From assembly GCF_034541975.1 (NCBI RefSeq), contig NZ_JAVYJM010000001.1: a DNA stretch of 64,000 nucleotides; one strand, 5' to 3'. How positions within the stretch are numbered: position 1 is the stretch's first letter; every line of letters begins with the position of its first letter. Below are positions 1-9,148 of this stretch, in pieces. The stretch is from Dermacoccus abyssi (GTDB lineage: Bacteria; Actinomycetota; Actinomycetes; Actinomycetales; Dermatophilaceae). A model generated the notes under the pieces. It searched no databases. It was not told the origin of the DNA and saw only the letters and a program-made list of their open reading frames with translations. The position numbers and the translations under genes are program-made.

Positions 1-2622
1 ATCGTCGCGGGCTGCCTGCTCGCCGGGGTCGGCCTTGCAGGGTTGCTCACGGCACGCACCGGAGCGGGTACTCACCGACCGGTCGTGCCCCGAGGTCTCG
101 GTGCCATGGTGCTCGTCGGTGTCGTCGGTATGGGGGTTGCCTACGTCGGCGCCGTGCACGGCCCGTTCGCGTACACGGCGCGCGACCTCCTCGACGGTCC
201 ACTCGCCGCTGCACGCAACGTGCACAAGCTCGACCCTCTCGTGCGACTGCCGCTCGTCATGGGCATCGCCGTCGTGGCCGAGCGGCTTCTCGCGCGCCTG
301 CGGGACCGGGGGGCCTCCGTCACCGACGGTGTCGGGGGAGCCGCGCTGCCGACGCCCGCGGTTCGTTGGGGCGCCACAGCCCTCGCGGTGGCCGTGCTCG
401 CCTCGATGGCACCGTTCTGGCAGGGACGTCTCGGGCACGAACCCGGCGTCACGGCATGGCCGGCCTCGCTGCGCGCCGCGGCGAAGGACATCGACGCCGC
501 GGCCGCGCGCGACGGCGGGTCGACGCTCGTCCTGCCGAGCGCGCGCGCCGCGACCTACGCGTGGGGCACGAGTTCCGACGAACCGCTCGTCGCATTCGCT
601 CAGAGCCCGGTGGCTGTGCGTGCCTCCGCACCGCTCGTTCACCCCGGTGCCCAACGGCTCATGGACGCCGTCGATGCTCGTGTGGCGTCGGGCGACACGG
701 CCGGCGTCGCGAAGGCCCTGCGGCGTGCTGGCGTTGCGCGGATCGTCGTGCGCCACGGCGTCACGCCGGCGCAGCAAACAACCTCGGCGGCCCGATACGT
801 CACGGACCTGCAGGGATCGCCGGACTTCACCGGCCACCGGGTTCACGGATCGGGGGAAACTCGCTTCGATGTGTTCGACATCGACGCGTCAACCTCGAGC
901 GAGCGGGGCACAAAGGCCATCTCCGTCCTCGGTGGCCCCGAGTCGACTCTCTCGTTGGCCGCCGCGGGTGTCCTGCCCTCGTCGCCGCTCGTGACGGGAC
1001 GCGGGGGTGGGTGGATCACCGACGACGTCCGCAAGCGCGTTTACAACAACGGTCGCCCGCCGGCGCTCGCCTTCGGGCCGACGTTGACGGCCGGCTCGAC
1101 GAGAGACGCGCGTCCCGGCAGCAGAGACCTCGACTTCGAGGGGCGAACGGCTTCCCTCACGACGTTGGCTCTCGACGGCGTCACCGCGGTCGCGTCCGAA
1201 GGTGACGCCTCCGACCCGTTCGGCGACGTGTACCTCGGCCCGGGCACAGGGCCCGCATCAGCACTCGATGCCTCGGACGCCACGGCATGGCTCACGCCCG
1301 CCCACGAGGCGACACCGCTCGTTCTGCGGTGGGCGCGCGGCACCTCCGATGGCACCGTCATCGTGCACGGCACGAGTACCGGCAAGGCCACACTGCGCGG
1401 CTTCGAGGTCGTTGCGAACGGCCGCGCCGTCGAAGCCCGGGCGGCGGGCGAACGGGCCTGGAACGTCACCGTGCCGCGCGGCACGACACAACTCGAACTG
1501 CGCCCGAAGGCGTCGGCGCGCGACGAGTCATCGGCCGTCGGCATCAGTTCGATCGATTCCGGAGGAGCAGGGTGGCGGGCCGTCCAGGCTCTGCCGGGGC
1601 AGGTCGACACGGAGCGCAACGGCGTCCTTCTCACACGTACCCAGCCCTTCGCCGAAGGCAGAGCTCTGCGCTCCGAAGATGACGGCCAGTGGACCCGTCG
1701 GCTCACCGTGGCACGTGCTGGAACCATGGGGGTCAACCTCACCTTGAGTCATGGCGGCCATCGCGACGCCGGGAATGTCCTCTCCGTGCGTCAGCGCGAC
1801 GGCAGTTGGAAGGCCGCCTCGCTCAACGGTTCGTCGGGCTCATTAGCCCTGCCGAAGGGGAAGGTCGACCTCAAGCTTTCACCTGACGTCGAGAGTCTGC
1901 GTCTGACGCCCACCGGCGCCGACGCGCGCGCGGCGCTCGGGCTGAGGGACACCGGCGGCAGCAGCACGACTCCGCCTGCGACGACGCACGAGTCCTCCGT
2001 GGTGACTCTCGCCTCGACCCAGGGCGCGAACGCGGGATGGAGCTGCGTGGGCGAGGGGACGAGCCCCGTGACCCTCGACGGCTGGCGTCAGGGGTGTGCG
2101 GTGTCGTCGACGCCCTCCGCTGCGCAGGCGCCCGAGCTCGCGTTCGCCCCTCAGATGTGGCACCGCGGTGCCCTCCTCGTCGGGGGTTTGGGTGTCCTGA
2201 TTGCGGCCGTGCTCGCCGGCTGGCCGCGCCGCAACCGTCCCGCTCCTGAGAACACCGAACCGGACGCCGTTGCGATGACCACCGCGGCGGCAGGCCGTAC
2301 CCGCCTCGGCGTTGCGGCCGGTTGTCTCGTCGCCGGAGCGCTCGCCGTGGCTCTCGCGGGTTGGTGGGCCGTGCCCGCTCTCCTTCTGGCCTTCGGTCTG
2401 CCCCGCAGGTGGCGGCCGACGACCGTCGTGGTCGCGCTCGCGTTGACAGGGCCGGTCATGGCGACCCTCGGCGTCGTCGACCGCGCGTCGTCCGGAGCGC
2501 TCGTCGGTCAGGTGCTCGGTGTGACAGCCCTCAGTGTGTTCGCTGCGGAGCTCCTCGGTGCCCCCAGCGGATGGCGGGCCGTTCGACGAAGCGGCGACTC
2601 GCGTCCGCAAGGAACCACGTGA
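1..2622 (+). CDS. AftD-like alpha-(1->3)-arabinofuranosyltransferase, C-terminal part (5' end outside window)
   Basis: The frame is open from base 1, so the N-terminus lies outside the window; 873 residues are visible. The first ~130 residues are hydrophobic membrane segments with the family-like stretch PLAAARNVHKLDPLVRLPL. A long extracytoplasmic part follows, with GGWITDDVRKR (compare the VTDGxRRRE motif of DUF3367/AftD) and a discoidin-like stretch around ASALDASDATAWLTP. The C-terminus has a TM segment, a basic loop and further TM segments near residues 715-735 and 760-845. AftD enzymes are very large polytopic glycosyltransferases that add arabinofuranose to cell-wall arabinan, with C-terminal carbohydrate-binding modules. 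The following surface-sugar genes fit this role. The last 92 bp overlap the opposite-strand acyltransferase. Family assignment is fairly confident; the donor and acceptor are inferred. Confidence 0.8.
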   Translation: MVAGCLLAGVGLAGLLTARTGAGTHRPVVPRGLGAMVLVGVVGMGVAYVGAVHGPFAYTARDLLDGPLAAARNVHKLDPLVRLPLVMGIAVVAERLLARLRDRGASVTDGVGGAALPTPAVRWGATALAVAVLASMAPFWQGRLGHEPGVTAWPASLRAAAKDIDAAAARDGGSTLVLPSARAATYAWGTSSDEPLVAFAQSPVAVRASAPLVHPGAQRLMDAVDARVASGDTAGVAKALRRAGVARIVVRHGVTPAQQTTSAARYVTDLQGSPDFTGHRVHGSGETRFDVFDIDASTSSERGTKAISVLGGPESTLSLAAAGVLPSSPLVTGRGGGWITDDVRKRVYNNGRPPALAFGPTLTAGSTRDARPGSRDLDFEGRTASLTTLALDGVTAVASEGDASDPFGDVYLGPGTGPASALDASDATAWLTPAHEATPLVLRWARGTSDGTVIVHGTSTGKATLRGFEVVANGRAVEARAAGERAWNVTVPRGTTQLELRPKASARDESSAVGISSIDSGGAGWRAVQALPGQVDTERNGVLLTRTQPFAEGRALRSEDDGQWTRRLTVARAGTMGVNLTLSHGGHRDAGNVLSVRQRDGSWKAASLNGSSGSLALPKGKVDLKLSPDVESLRLTPTGADARAALGLRDTGGSSTTPPATTHESSVVTLASTQGANAGWSCVGEGTSPVTLDGWRQGCAVSSTPSAAQAPELAFAPQMWHRGALLVGGLGVLIAAVLAGWPRRNRPAPENTEPDAVAMTTAAAGRTRLGVAAGCLVAGALAVALAGWWAVPALLLAFGLPRRWRPTTVVVALALTGPVMATLGVVDRASSGALVGQVLGVTALSVFAAELLGAPSGWRAVRRSGDSRPQGTT

Positions 2623-3610
2623 CGACGAGCGTCACCGTGAGGACGAGGACGAACGGGGCGTGGAAGATCCGCAGGCCCAGCGAGGCGAAGAGCACCTGGA
2701 GCACGACGAGGTGCCAGAGGAAGACCCCGTAGCTCGTCTCGCCGGACGCGAGTGCGAGGCCGGTTGACGAGCGGCGCTGCACCTCGCGAGGCGCGTTCGT
2801 CGCCGCCACGAGCAAGGCGCCGGCGACAATCCCGTACAGAATCTCCTTGGCCGCCGCCGCGAAAACCGTCGGTGTCTCCAGCCCGATCGGCCCACCGAGC
2901 GGGGTGGCGGCCAACAAGTAGGCCAGCACGGCGACGAGCAGCGCGTGGCCTGCGGTGAGGCGCGAGGCAATCCCTGGTCGCTGTTCGAGCATCCAAGCCC
3001 ACCCGATGCCGACGCAGAACCACGCAGCGTGGCCGAGGGCGCTCGTGCCGAGCCACCCCCACGTCGGCGAGCCCTGCGAACTGGCGAACGCCTGGACGAG
3101 AATCCCAAACGTCGCCACGAGCACCAACACGACCGGGACGGTGTGCCCTGCAGCGCGACGACGCAGGAGCCACGCGCCGATCACCGGAACGAGGACGTAG
3201 AAGGTGACCTCGGTCGTCAGGCTCCACGTCTGGGTGAACGCGCGGTAGCTTTCGTGGGTGAAACCCTGCAGCAGGAACACGTGCGTGAGCACCTGACGAA
3301 GCGAGCCGACGGTGCCGTCGATCATGACGGCAGCGCCGAGAACGGCCGCCAGGGCGAGCCAGTACGCGGGCATGATGCGCGCGACGCGGCGCCGGGCGTA
3401 GTCCGGGGGAGTCGCACGTCCGGCGCAGTAACCGCGGGTGAGCAGGAAGGCGGAGATCGCGAAGAACACGGCGACGCCGCTGTCGCCTCGCGCCAGCAGG
3501 CGCCCGGCACCGTCCACGTTCGCCGCGCCGGTCCAGAAGGCGACGTGGGAGAGCAGGACGAGCAGCGCCGCGACGGCCCGCAGTGGGCCGATGGCGGGAA
3601 TGCGGCGCAT
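2531..3610 (-). CDS. Acyltransferase 3 (OafA/ExoP-type) membrane protein
   Basis: This is a 359-residue polytopic protein with about ten hydrophobic segments. The N-terminus has the Acyl_transf_3 pattern: IGPLRAVAALLVLLSHVAF with the conserved His, then SGVAVFFAISAFLLTRGY, ARRVARIMPAYW and later TWSLTTEVTFY. The C-terminus has the typical GETSYGVFLWH and RRFVERP. Such proteins O-acetylate or acylate extracellular polysaccharides or lipids. I chose ATG at 3610 because GAGGGAG lies 6 nt upstream; an in-frame ATG at 3634 and a longer form to 3655 are possible. It runs against the preceding arabinosyltransferase and shares 92 bp with its 3' end. The acceptor is unknown; the neighbours suggest a cell-wall glycan. 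Confidence 0.88.
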   Translation of the reverse strand: MRRIPAIGPLRAVAALLVLLSHVAFWTGAANVDGAGRLLARGDSGVAVFFAISAFLLTRGYCAGRATPPDYARRRVARIMPAYWLALAAVLGAAVMIDGTVGSLRQVLTHVFLLQGFTHESYRAFTQTWSLTTEVTFYVLVPVIGAWLLRRRAAGHTVPVVLVLVATFGILVQAFASSQGSPTWGWLGTSALGHAAWFCVGIGWAWMLEQRPGIASRLTAGHALLVAVLAYLLAATPLGGPIGLETPTVFAAAAKEILYGIVAGALLVAATNAPREVQRRSSTGLALASGETSYGVFLWHLVVLQVLFASLGLRIFHAPFVLVLTVTLVVTWFLADASRRFVERPAIRWGHRGAPQRTH

Positions 3611-3683
3611 GTCGATCTCCCTCGCACTTACCATCGGGTAACGTGCGGCGCGCACGCATCGGTCGAATGGAGGCTAGCCGCAG

Positions 3684-4787
3684 ATGAAGGCTCATGAGGG
3701 GGCAACCCCCACAGGCGACGCCGCACCGGCCGGTCGTGACTATCTCGATTACCGCAAACCCGTTCTACGGGCGCGTGCTCCGCTGCGAGTGAGTTTCGCC
3801 GGCGGCGGCACGGACGTCGCGCCGTTCCCCGAGCGTGAGGGCGGCTGCGTCCTGTCGGGCACCATCAGCCAGTTCGCCTATTCGACGCTGCGTCCACGCA
3901 CCGACGGCCGGATCACTGTTCAGTCCCTGGACTTCGGGTACTCGATCGGGTTCGGGGTCGACGACCCCGTGGAGTACAACGGTCAGCTCGACCTTCCCAA
4001 GGCCGCCATCGCGCGCATCCGGACGATTCCGGGCGCACACGCCGTCACGGGCTTCGACCTGTTCCTCCACACCGCAGCGCCGCCCGGGTCGGGTCTCGGC
4101 AGCTCGAGCGCCGTCATGGTCTCCGTCATCGGTCTCGTCGCGCAGCACTGCGGCCTCGACCTCACCGAGTACGAGATCGCCGAACTCGCCTACCGCCTCG
4201 AGCGTGAGGACCTCGGCATCCCCGGTGGTTCGCAGGACCAGTACGCCGCAGCGTTCGGCGGCTTCAACTTCATCGAGTTCACCGGCGACCAGGTCGTCGT
4301 CAATCCGTTGCGCGTGCGCGAATCGACGGTGCACGAGCTCGAGCACAACATGCTGCTCGCCTTCACAGGTCAGACGCGCGTGAGCGACCACATCATCGAG
4401 GACCAGCGCAGCCGGTACGAGACGGGCAACGCGACCGCGCTCGAAGGCCTGCGGGCTCAGAAGGAACTCGCGGCGCAGATGAAGATCGCGCTCGTGCGCG
4501 GTGAGGTCGACACGATCGGCCACCTCCTCGGCGAAGCGTGGCGTGAGAAGCAGAAGCTGTCGGAGCGCATCACGACGCCCCTCATCGACGAGGCGATGAA
4601 GCGTGCCCTCGCGAGCGGTGCCCTCGGAGGCAAGGTCACCGGCGCCGGGGGAGGCGGCCACATGGTCTTCGTCTGCGAGTTCGAGCGTCGCCACCTGGTG
4701 GCGCAGGAACTCATCGACCTCGGCCTCACCGTCTCCGAGCCGATCTTCAGCCGCGACGGCGTCACGACCTGGAGAGGACAGAACTGA
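3684..4787 (+). CDS. hddA: D-glycero-alpha-D-manno-heptose 7-phosphate kinase (GHMP kinase)
   Basis: This 367-residue protein is a GHMP-family kinase. It has the N-terminal PLRVSFAGGGTDVAPF, the ATP-binding loop PPGSGLGSSSAVMVS near residue 135 and the C-terminal GKVTGAGGGGHMVF. The AGGGTD form is typical of the HddA/sugar-1-kinase branch. HddA phosphorylates D-glycero-D-manno-heptose 7-phosphate at C1 on the way to a GDP-heptose donor. Overlap with gmhA (TGATG) and the downstream gmhB support this assignment over fucokinase. ATGGAGG lies about 10 nt before the start. No HddC nucleotidyltransferase is seen in the window. Confidence 0.88.
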   Translation: MKAHEGATPTGDAAPAGRDYLDYRKPVLRARAPLRVSFAGGGTDVAPFPEREGGCVLSGTISQFAYSTLRPRTDGRITVQSLDFGYSIGFGVDDPVEYNGQLDLPKAAIARIRTIPGAHAVTGFDLFLHTAAPPGSGLGSSSAVMVSVIGLVAQHCGLDLTEYEIAELAYRLEREDLGIPGGSQDQYAAAFGGFNFIEFTGDQVVVNPLRVRESTVHELEHNMLLAFTGQTRVSDHIIEDQRSRYETGNATALEGLRAQKELAAQMKIALVRGEVDTIGHLLGEAWREKQKLSERITTPLIDEAMKRALASGALGGKVTGAGGGGHMVFVCEFERRHLVAQELIDLGLTVSEPIFSRDGVTTWRGQN

Positions 4788-5410
4788 TGGCTCACCCGAT
4801 CGAGGACGTCGCGCCCGACGCCATCGGTGCCGCGACGACCGCACAGCTCGACGCCGGCATCGACGCCTGGCTGCACCTCGCCGAGGCGCTGCGGGAACCC
4901 GAACTTTCGGCCCAAGTTCGCGCCGCCGGCGAGGCCCTCGTCAGTTCGCTCGCCGCAGGCGGCAAAGTGCTCGTCGCCGGCAACGGAGGGTCTGCAGCGA
5001 TCGCGTCCCACGTCGCGGCCGAGTTCATCGGCAAGTGCATCCACGACCGGGCACCGCTTCCTGCGGTCAACCTGGCCGAGAGCCTGTCGTCGATCACTGC
5101 CATCGGCAACGACTACGGCTACGAGCACGTCTTCGACCGCGGTGTTCGCGCGCTCGCGCGCCCCGGTGACGTCTACCTCGCGATGTCGACGAGCGGTCGC
5201 AGCGCCAACATCGTGCAGTCCGTCGCGACGGCGCGGGAGATGGGCGTGACGACGATCGCGATGACCGGGCTCGGCGGTGAGCACCTGCGCGACGCCGTCG
5301 ACCACCTCCTCGTCGTGCCGAGCGTGCAGACGCCCCGCATCCAGGAGGTCCACATGCTGTGGGCCCACGCCTGGTGCGAGGCCGTTGACGTCCTCAGCCA
5401 GCGCACCTGA
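4787..5410 (+). CDS. gmhA: Phosphoheptose isomerase (SIS domain)
   Basis: GmhA converts sedoheptulose 7-phosphate to D-glycero-D-manno-heptose 7-phosphate, drawing on the pentose phosphate pool. The 207-residue protein is full length. It has the SIS-domain motifs LVAGNGGSAAIASHVAAEF (residues ~62-80) and AMSTSGRSANIVQ (~130), and the C-terminal helix HMLWAHAWCEAVD, with the family His/Glu residues present. The ATG overlaps the hddA stop by one base, so translation is probably coupled. DiaA-like proteins are related, but the hddA-gmhA-gmhB order makes GmhA the best call. Confidence 0.9.
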   Translation: MAHPIEDVAPDAIGAATTAQLDAGIDAWLHLAEALREPELSAQVRAAGEALVSSLAAGGKVLVAGNGGSAAIASHVAAEFIGKCIHDRAPLPAVNLAESLSSITAIGNDYGYEHVFDRGVRALARPGDVYLAMSTSGRSANIVQSVATAREMGVTTIAMTGLGGEHLRDAVDHLLVVPSVQTPRIQEVHMLWAHAWCEAVDVLSQRT

Positions 5411-5412
5411 CC

Positions 5413-5991
5413 GTGACGCCGACGCGGGAGTGGCTCTGCGGCCTGGCCCACGAGCCGTTGCCTCGACCGACCACCGCGGGTGGCCTCGACGCCGTCCTGC
5501 TCGACCGTGACGGCACGCTCAACGTTCTGGGCCCCGGCTATCGCACACTCGGCGACTTCGAGTTGCTCCCCGGCGCTGCCGAGTCCGTGGCACGGCTCAA
5601 CGCCCTCGGGGTGCCGGTGGTCCTCGTGACGAACCAGCGCGGGATATCGACAGGCGCGCTCACCTGGGACGCCCTGGCAACCGTCCACGGGCACCTCGTC
5701 GAGCAGTTGGCAGCCGAGGGCGCTCACCTCGACGACATCCGCCTGTGCCCGCATGCCTCAGGGGAGTGCACCTGCCGTAAGCCGTCACCCGGCCTCATCG
5801 ACGCCGTGGTGGCCGAGAACGGCTGGATCGGGCGGAAGCGAACCCTCTTCGTCGGCGATGCGGAGTCCGACGAAGAGGCTGCGAAAGCCGCCGGTGTCCA
5901 CTTTCTCGGCGTGGCGAGTGACGTGGGTCTCATCGACGTGGTGGACTCTGTTCTGACGCTGTGGGAACGTCCGAGGTCATCTACTTCGTGA
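5413..5991 (+). CDS. gmhB: D-glycero-D-manno-heptose 1,7-bisphosphate 7-phosphatase (HAD family)
   Basis: This is a 192-residue HAD phosphatase. It contains the nucleophile motif LLDRDGTLNV (residues ~33-42), VVLVTNQRGI (~71-80) and FVGDAESDEEAA (~144-155). The zinc-loop CPHASGECTCRKP is diagnostic for the GmhB/HisB-N type. It removes the C7 phosphate from heptose 1,7-bisphosphate, following the HddA-type reaction. The GTG start lies 2 nt after the gmhA stop, so it belongs to the same transcript. A short N-terminal extension (residues 1-28) precedes the HAD core. Confidence 0.88.
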   Translation: MTPTREWLCGLAHEPLPRPTTAGGLDAVLLDRDGTLNVLGPGYRTLGDFELLPGAAESVARLNALGVPVVLVTNQRGISTGALTWDALATVHGHLVEQLAAEGAHLDDIRLCPHASGECTCRKPSPGLIDAVVAENGWIGRKRTLFVGDAESDEEAAKAAGVHFLGVASDVGLIDVVDSVLTLWERPRSSTS

Positions 5992-6061
5992 ATCGGGTCA
6001 CACGAGGGGCTCCGAAGGTGTTACCGTCGCGTAAGTTTTCTCGTTCCCCTAGGAGGATCCA

Positions 6062-7117
6062 GTGCGCAAGGCTGCTGTGATGATCGGATTCGGGGCGTTC
6101 TTCCTCACGATGGCGCTCCTCATGCGGTTCTACGCCTACCCCAAACTCGCGGTCGTTCCGCTCAACCAGAACACGCAGCAGACCGTGGCTGACGACAACG
6201 CGAAGTACTTCGACGCCGACAAGGTGAAGGCCGGCAGCGGCAAGATCCTCACCAAGGCAACCGTCGTGGCCGACAAGGCCGCGAGCGAGGAGGTCTCGGA
6301 GGAGCTCGGTCGCGACGTCGTCGTCATCGACCAGTGGCAGTCCACCGACAACTTCGACGACAAGGGCCAGGTGAAGGCGCCGCCGATGAGTGCCACGACG
6401 CAGCGGGTCGCCATCGACCGCTCCACGGGCGAAGCCGTCAAGTGGGACGGTAACGAGCTCAACGGCAAGCCGGTCGACATCAAGGGCCAGACGATCAAGT
6501 TCCCCTTCCAGGTCGACAAGGACGCCAAGTACGAGTACTGGGACACGACGCTTGCCAAGGCCATCCCCGTGAAGTTCGCGGGCGAGGACAAGATCAACGG
6601 CATGAAGACGTACAAGTTCACGCAGTCGGTCCCGAAGACGACGTTCACCAAGATGGACGTCCCCGGCGAGATCTTCGGTCTCGAAAAGGGCAAGCAGACG
6701 GCCGACCGCACGTACGCCAACGAGCGCACCCTCTGGGTCGACCCGGTGACCGGCGTCATGATGAAGCTTCAGGAGAAGCAGAAGCAGACGCTTGAGCTGG
6801 AGGGCCAGGAGCCCGTCAACGCGATGGACACGACCTCCACGATGACGCCGGAGACGGTGGCCAAGAACGTCGACGAGTACAAGTCGAAGGGCAGCCAGCT
6901 CAACATTCTGCGTAACTGGGCGCCGCTCGTGCTCGGCCTGCTGGGTCTGCTCGCGCTGGTCCTGGGTCTCATCGTGTCGATGCGTGCGCGCGGCTCGGTC
7001 GGTGCCCACGCCGAGGAGCGTCGCGACGACTACCGCGATGACTACCGTGACGGCAACGGGAACGACAACGCCAACATGGTGTTCGGTGACCGCCGCGACG
7101 ACGGGGTTCAGTACTGA
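6062..7117 (+). CDS. DUF3068 / PorA-family membrane protein
   Basis: This 351-residue protein has an N-terminal membrane anchor (GFGAFFLTMALLMRFYAYPKL), a large extracytoplasmic domain (~35-285), a second TM segment (LVLGLLGLLALVLGLIVSM, ~295-313) and a short charged tail rich in Asp and Arg. This layout and the PKLAVVPL / YERTLWVDPVTG-like features (here NERTLWVDPVTGVMMK) match DUF3068, also called the PorA family, which is widespread in actinobacteria. The function is not established; a role at the cell envelope is inferred. GTG start with AGGAGG 5 nt upstream (8 nt from its first G). It is followed by an NDP-sugar epimerase after 2 nt. Confidence 0.82.
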   Translation: MRKAAVMIGFGAFFLTMALLMRFYAYPKLAVVPLNQNTQQTVADDNAKYFDADKVKAGSGKILTKATVVADKAASEEVSEELGRDVVVIDQWQSTDNFDDKGQVKAPPMSATTQRVAIDRSTGEAVKWDGNELNGKPVDIKGQTIKFPFQVDKDAKYEYWDTTLAKAIPVKFAGEDKINGMKTYKFTQSVPKTTFTKMDVPGEIFGLEKGKQTADRTYANERTLWVDPVTGVMMKLQEKQKQTLELEGQEPVNAMDTTSTMTPETVAKNVDEYKSKGSQLNILRNWAPLVLGLLGLLALVLGLIVSMRARGSVGAHAEERRDDYRDDYRDGNGNDNANMVFGDRRDDGVQY

Positions 7118-7119
7118 CC

Positions 7120-8106
7120 ATGCGCGTCGTCATCACCGGCGGGGCAGGGTTTCTCGGCTCACACCTGGGCGAGACCCTGCTCCGCCGGGGTCATTCAGTG
7201 GTGGCCGTCGACAACTTCGTCACCGGCCGCGCCACCAACGTCGCCCACCTCGTGGGTGATCGCTTCACTCTCGTCGAGCACGACGTGACGGAACCGTTCG
7301 ACATCGACGGCGACGTCGACGGCGTCCTGCACTTCGCCTCGCCCGCCTCTCCGGTGGACTATCTCAAGATGCCGATCGAGACGCTGCGCGTCGGGTCGAT
7401 GGGTACGCAGAACGCGCTCGAGCTGGCTCAGCGCAAAGGCGCGAGGCTCGTTCTCGCGTCGACGTCCGAGGTCTACGGTGACCCGCAGGTTCACCCGCAG
7501 CCCGAGACGTACTGGGGGCACGTCAACCCGGTGGGTCCGCGCGGTGTCTACGACGAGGCAAAGCGCTACGCCGAGGCTCTCGTTCTCGCTTATCGCGACA
7601 ACCGTGGGGTCGATGCGTCGATCGTTCGCATCTTCAACACGTTCGGTCCGCGCATGCGCCCCAACGACGGTCGAGCCATCCCGAACTTCGTGCGTCAGGC
7701 GCTGGCCGGTGAACCGGTGACGGTGAGCGGCGACGGTAGCCAGACCCGTTCGATCTGCTACGTGGACGACCTCGTCGACGGCATCCTTGCGATGCTGCTC
7801 GAGACGCACGACCCGGGCCCGGTCAACATCGGCAACCCGCACGAGATCTCGATGCGTGACCTCGCGCAGTGGATCATCGACCTCACGGGTACCTCGTCCG
7901 AGATTCAGTACATCGCCCGCCCGACGGACGACCCGACGGTGCGCCGTCCGGACACGACGAAGGCGCAGGCGCTCCTCGGCTGGTCGCCGAAGGTGAGCGT
8001 CGAGACGGGCCTGGAGCGCACCATCGCCTGGTTCCGCGAGCACCCCGAGGCCGACGAAGGGCACGTCCTCACGGCGGGGGAGACCGAGCACATCCTCAAC
8101 CGCTGA
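7120..8106 (+). CDS. NAD-dependent UDP-glucuronate decarboxylase-like epimerase/dehydratase
   Basis: This is a 328-residue extended short-chain dehydrogenase. The N-terminal Rossmann motif is TGGAGFLGSHLGE. The catalytic set is a Ser/Thr in STSEVYGDP and Tyr-Lys in GVYDEAKRYAE, and the C-terminus has SICYVDDLVDG and NIGNPHEISM. These features, including FASPASPVDYLKMPIETL, match UDP-glucuronate decarboxylase (UDP-xylose synthase, UXS) closely, which would provide UDP-xylose for surface glycans. It lies 2 nt after the DUF3068 gene and ends just before a strong hairpin. A dTDP-glucose 4,6-dehydratase function is less likely. Confidence 0.82.
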   Translation: MRVVITGGAGFLGSHLGETLLRRGHSVVAVDNFVTGRATNVAHLVGDRFTLVEHDVTEPFDIDGDVDGVLHFASPASPVDYLKMPIETLRVGSMGTQNALELAQRKGARLVLASTSEVYGDPQVHPQPETYWGHVNPVGPRGVYDEAKRYAEALVLAYRDNRGVDASIVRIFNTFGPRMRPNDGRAIPNFVRQALAGEPVTVSGDGSQTRSICYVDDLVDGILAMLLETHDPGPVNIGNPHEISMRDLAQWIIDLTGTSSEIQYIARPTDDPTVRRPDTTKAQALLGWSPKVSVETGLERTIAWFREHPEADEGHVLTAGETEHILNR

Positions 8107-8113
8107 GAACACG

Positions 8114-8157
8114 AACGAGAGGGCCGATCACGTGAGCACGTGGTCGGCCCTCTCGTT
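8114..8157. terminator. Strong hairpin, bidirectional terminator
   Basis: A 14-bp perfect stem (8114-8127 with 8144-8157) surrounds an inner CACGTG/CACGTG pair. It lies 7 nt after the epimerase stop and 62 nt before the end of the opposite-strand methyltransferase gene, so it can serve both. The T-run is short, as is usual in high-GC actinobacteria. Confidence 0.85.
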
Positions 8158-8219
8158 ATCCGTCGGCCTTGCGGACGTCTCCAGGGGCCTGTGGCCGCCC
8201 TTGTTCGAGGCGAGCATCT

Positions 8220-9056
8220 TCAGGTGCGGGGCTTTCGCCCGGTGAGGACGAGCGTGCCGGGCACGAGATTTCCTCGGAGGGGGCTCCAGCCGCCCCACGT
8301 CTGGTTGTTCGCCTCCTTCCACGGCAACTCGCGCAGCTGTTCGAGGACGAGCCCGGCGCCGAGCAGCTCCGCCACGCGGGCTTCGAGGGTGCGGTGGTGC
8401 TCGGCGTACAGCACTCGCTCGCCGCGCGCCTCGGCGTAGGGCGTCGTGTCGAAGTAGGAGTACGTGACGAGAAGGCCGCTCTCGTCGGGCACGTCGGGAA
8501 GCGTCCAGCGAAGAGGGTGCGTCGTGGAAAAGGCGACGAGGCCTCCGGGCTTCGTCACGCGGGCGAGTTCGCGCATGAGGGCAGCCGTGTCGGCGATGAA
8601 CGGAACGGCGCCGAAGGCGGAGAACACGACGTCGAACGCGTCGTCGGCGAAGGGCAGGCACGACGCGTCACACTGCGCGAGAGCCGGCCCGGTGTGGTTC
8701 GGCACGGACGCCGCTCGCCGGGTGTCATCGATGTGTGCGCCCTGGCGCAGCATGCCCAGGGACAGGTCGGTGGCGACGACCCGCGCTCCCTGGCCGGCGC
8801 ACCAACGTCCGGCCTGTGCTGCTCCCGAGCCGAACTCGAGCACGTCACGTCCGTCGAGGCAGCCCTCCGGGCCCAGAATGCGCAATTCCGCCTCGGTCCA
8901 GCCCTCCGGACCCCAGACGAGTTCGGCGTCACCGAGGAAAGCGCCGTGCTCGGCCATGTACTCGTCGGCCTCACCGTCCCACCAGGCGCGATTGGCCCGG
9001 GTGCTCTCTGGCCCCGATACGGTGAAGCGACCGGCGCGGTCGGGCGTCTCGTTCAT
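8220..9056 (-). CDS. Class I SAM-dependent methyltransferase
   Basis: This is a 278-residue Rossmann methyltransferase. The SAM-binding motif I is DVLEFGSGAAQAGRW (residues ~69-83), with the acidic ribose-binding position in VVATDLS. Motif IV/V region reads DDAFDVVFSAFGAVPFI, and KPGGLVAFSTTHPLRW follows. The N-terminal NRAWWDGEADEYMAEHG is typical of actinobacterial methyltransferase type 11/25 proteins. The substrate cannot be told from sequence. It is monocistronic and diverges from rpsA. Confidence 0.85.
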   Translation of the reverse strand: MNETPDRAGRFTVSGPESTRANRAWWDGEADEYMAEHGAFLGDAELVWGPEGWTEAELRILGPEGCLDGRDVLEFGSGAAQAGRWCAGQGARVVATDLSLGMLRQGAHIDDTRRAASVPNHTGPALAQCDASCLPFADDAFDVVFSAFGAVPFIADTAALMRELARVTKPGGLVAFSTTHPLRWTLPDVPDESGLLVTYSYFDTTPYAEARGERVLYAEHHRTLEARVAELLGAGLVLEQLRELPWKEANNQTWGGWSPLRGNLVPGTLVLTGRKPRT

Positions 9057-9148
9057 GGCCCCGACGCTACGGGAGGGGGAGGCCGTCCGTCGTCGCGGCC
9101 CCGCGGAATGACGCGGCGACGAGCGTCCAGCGCGTTCCCAGGCCCGGT

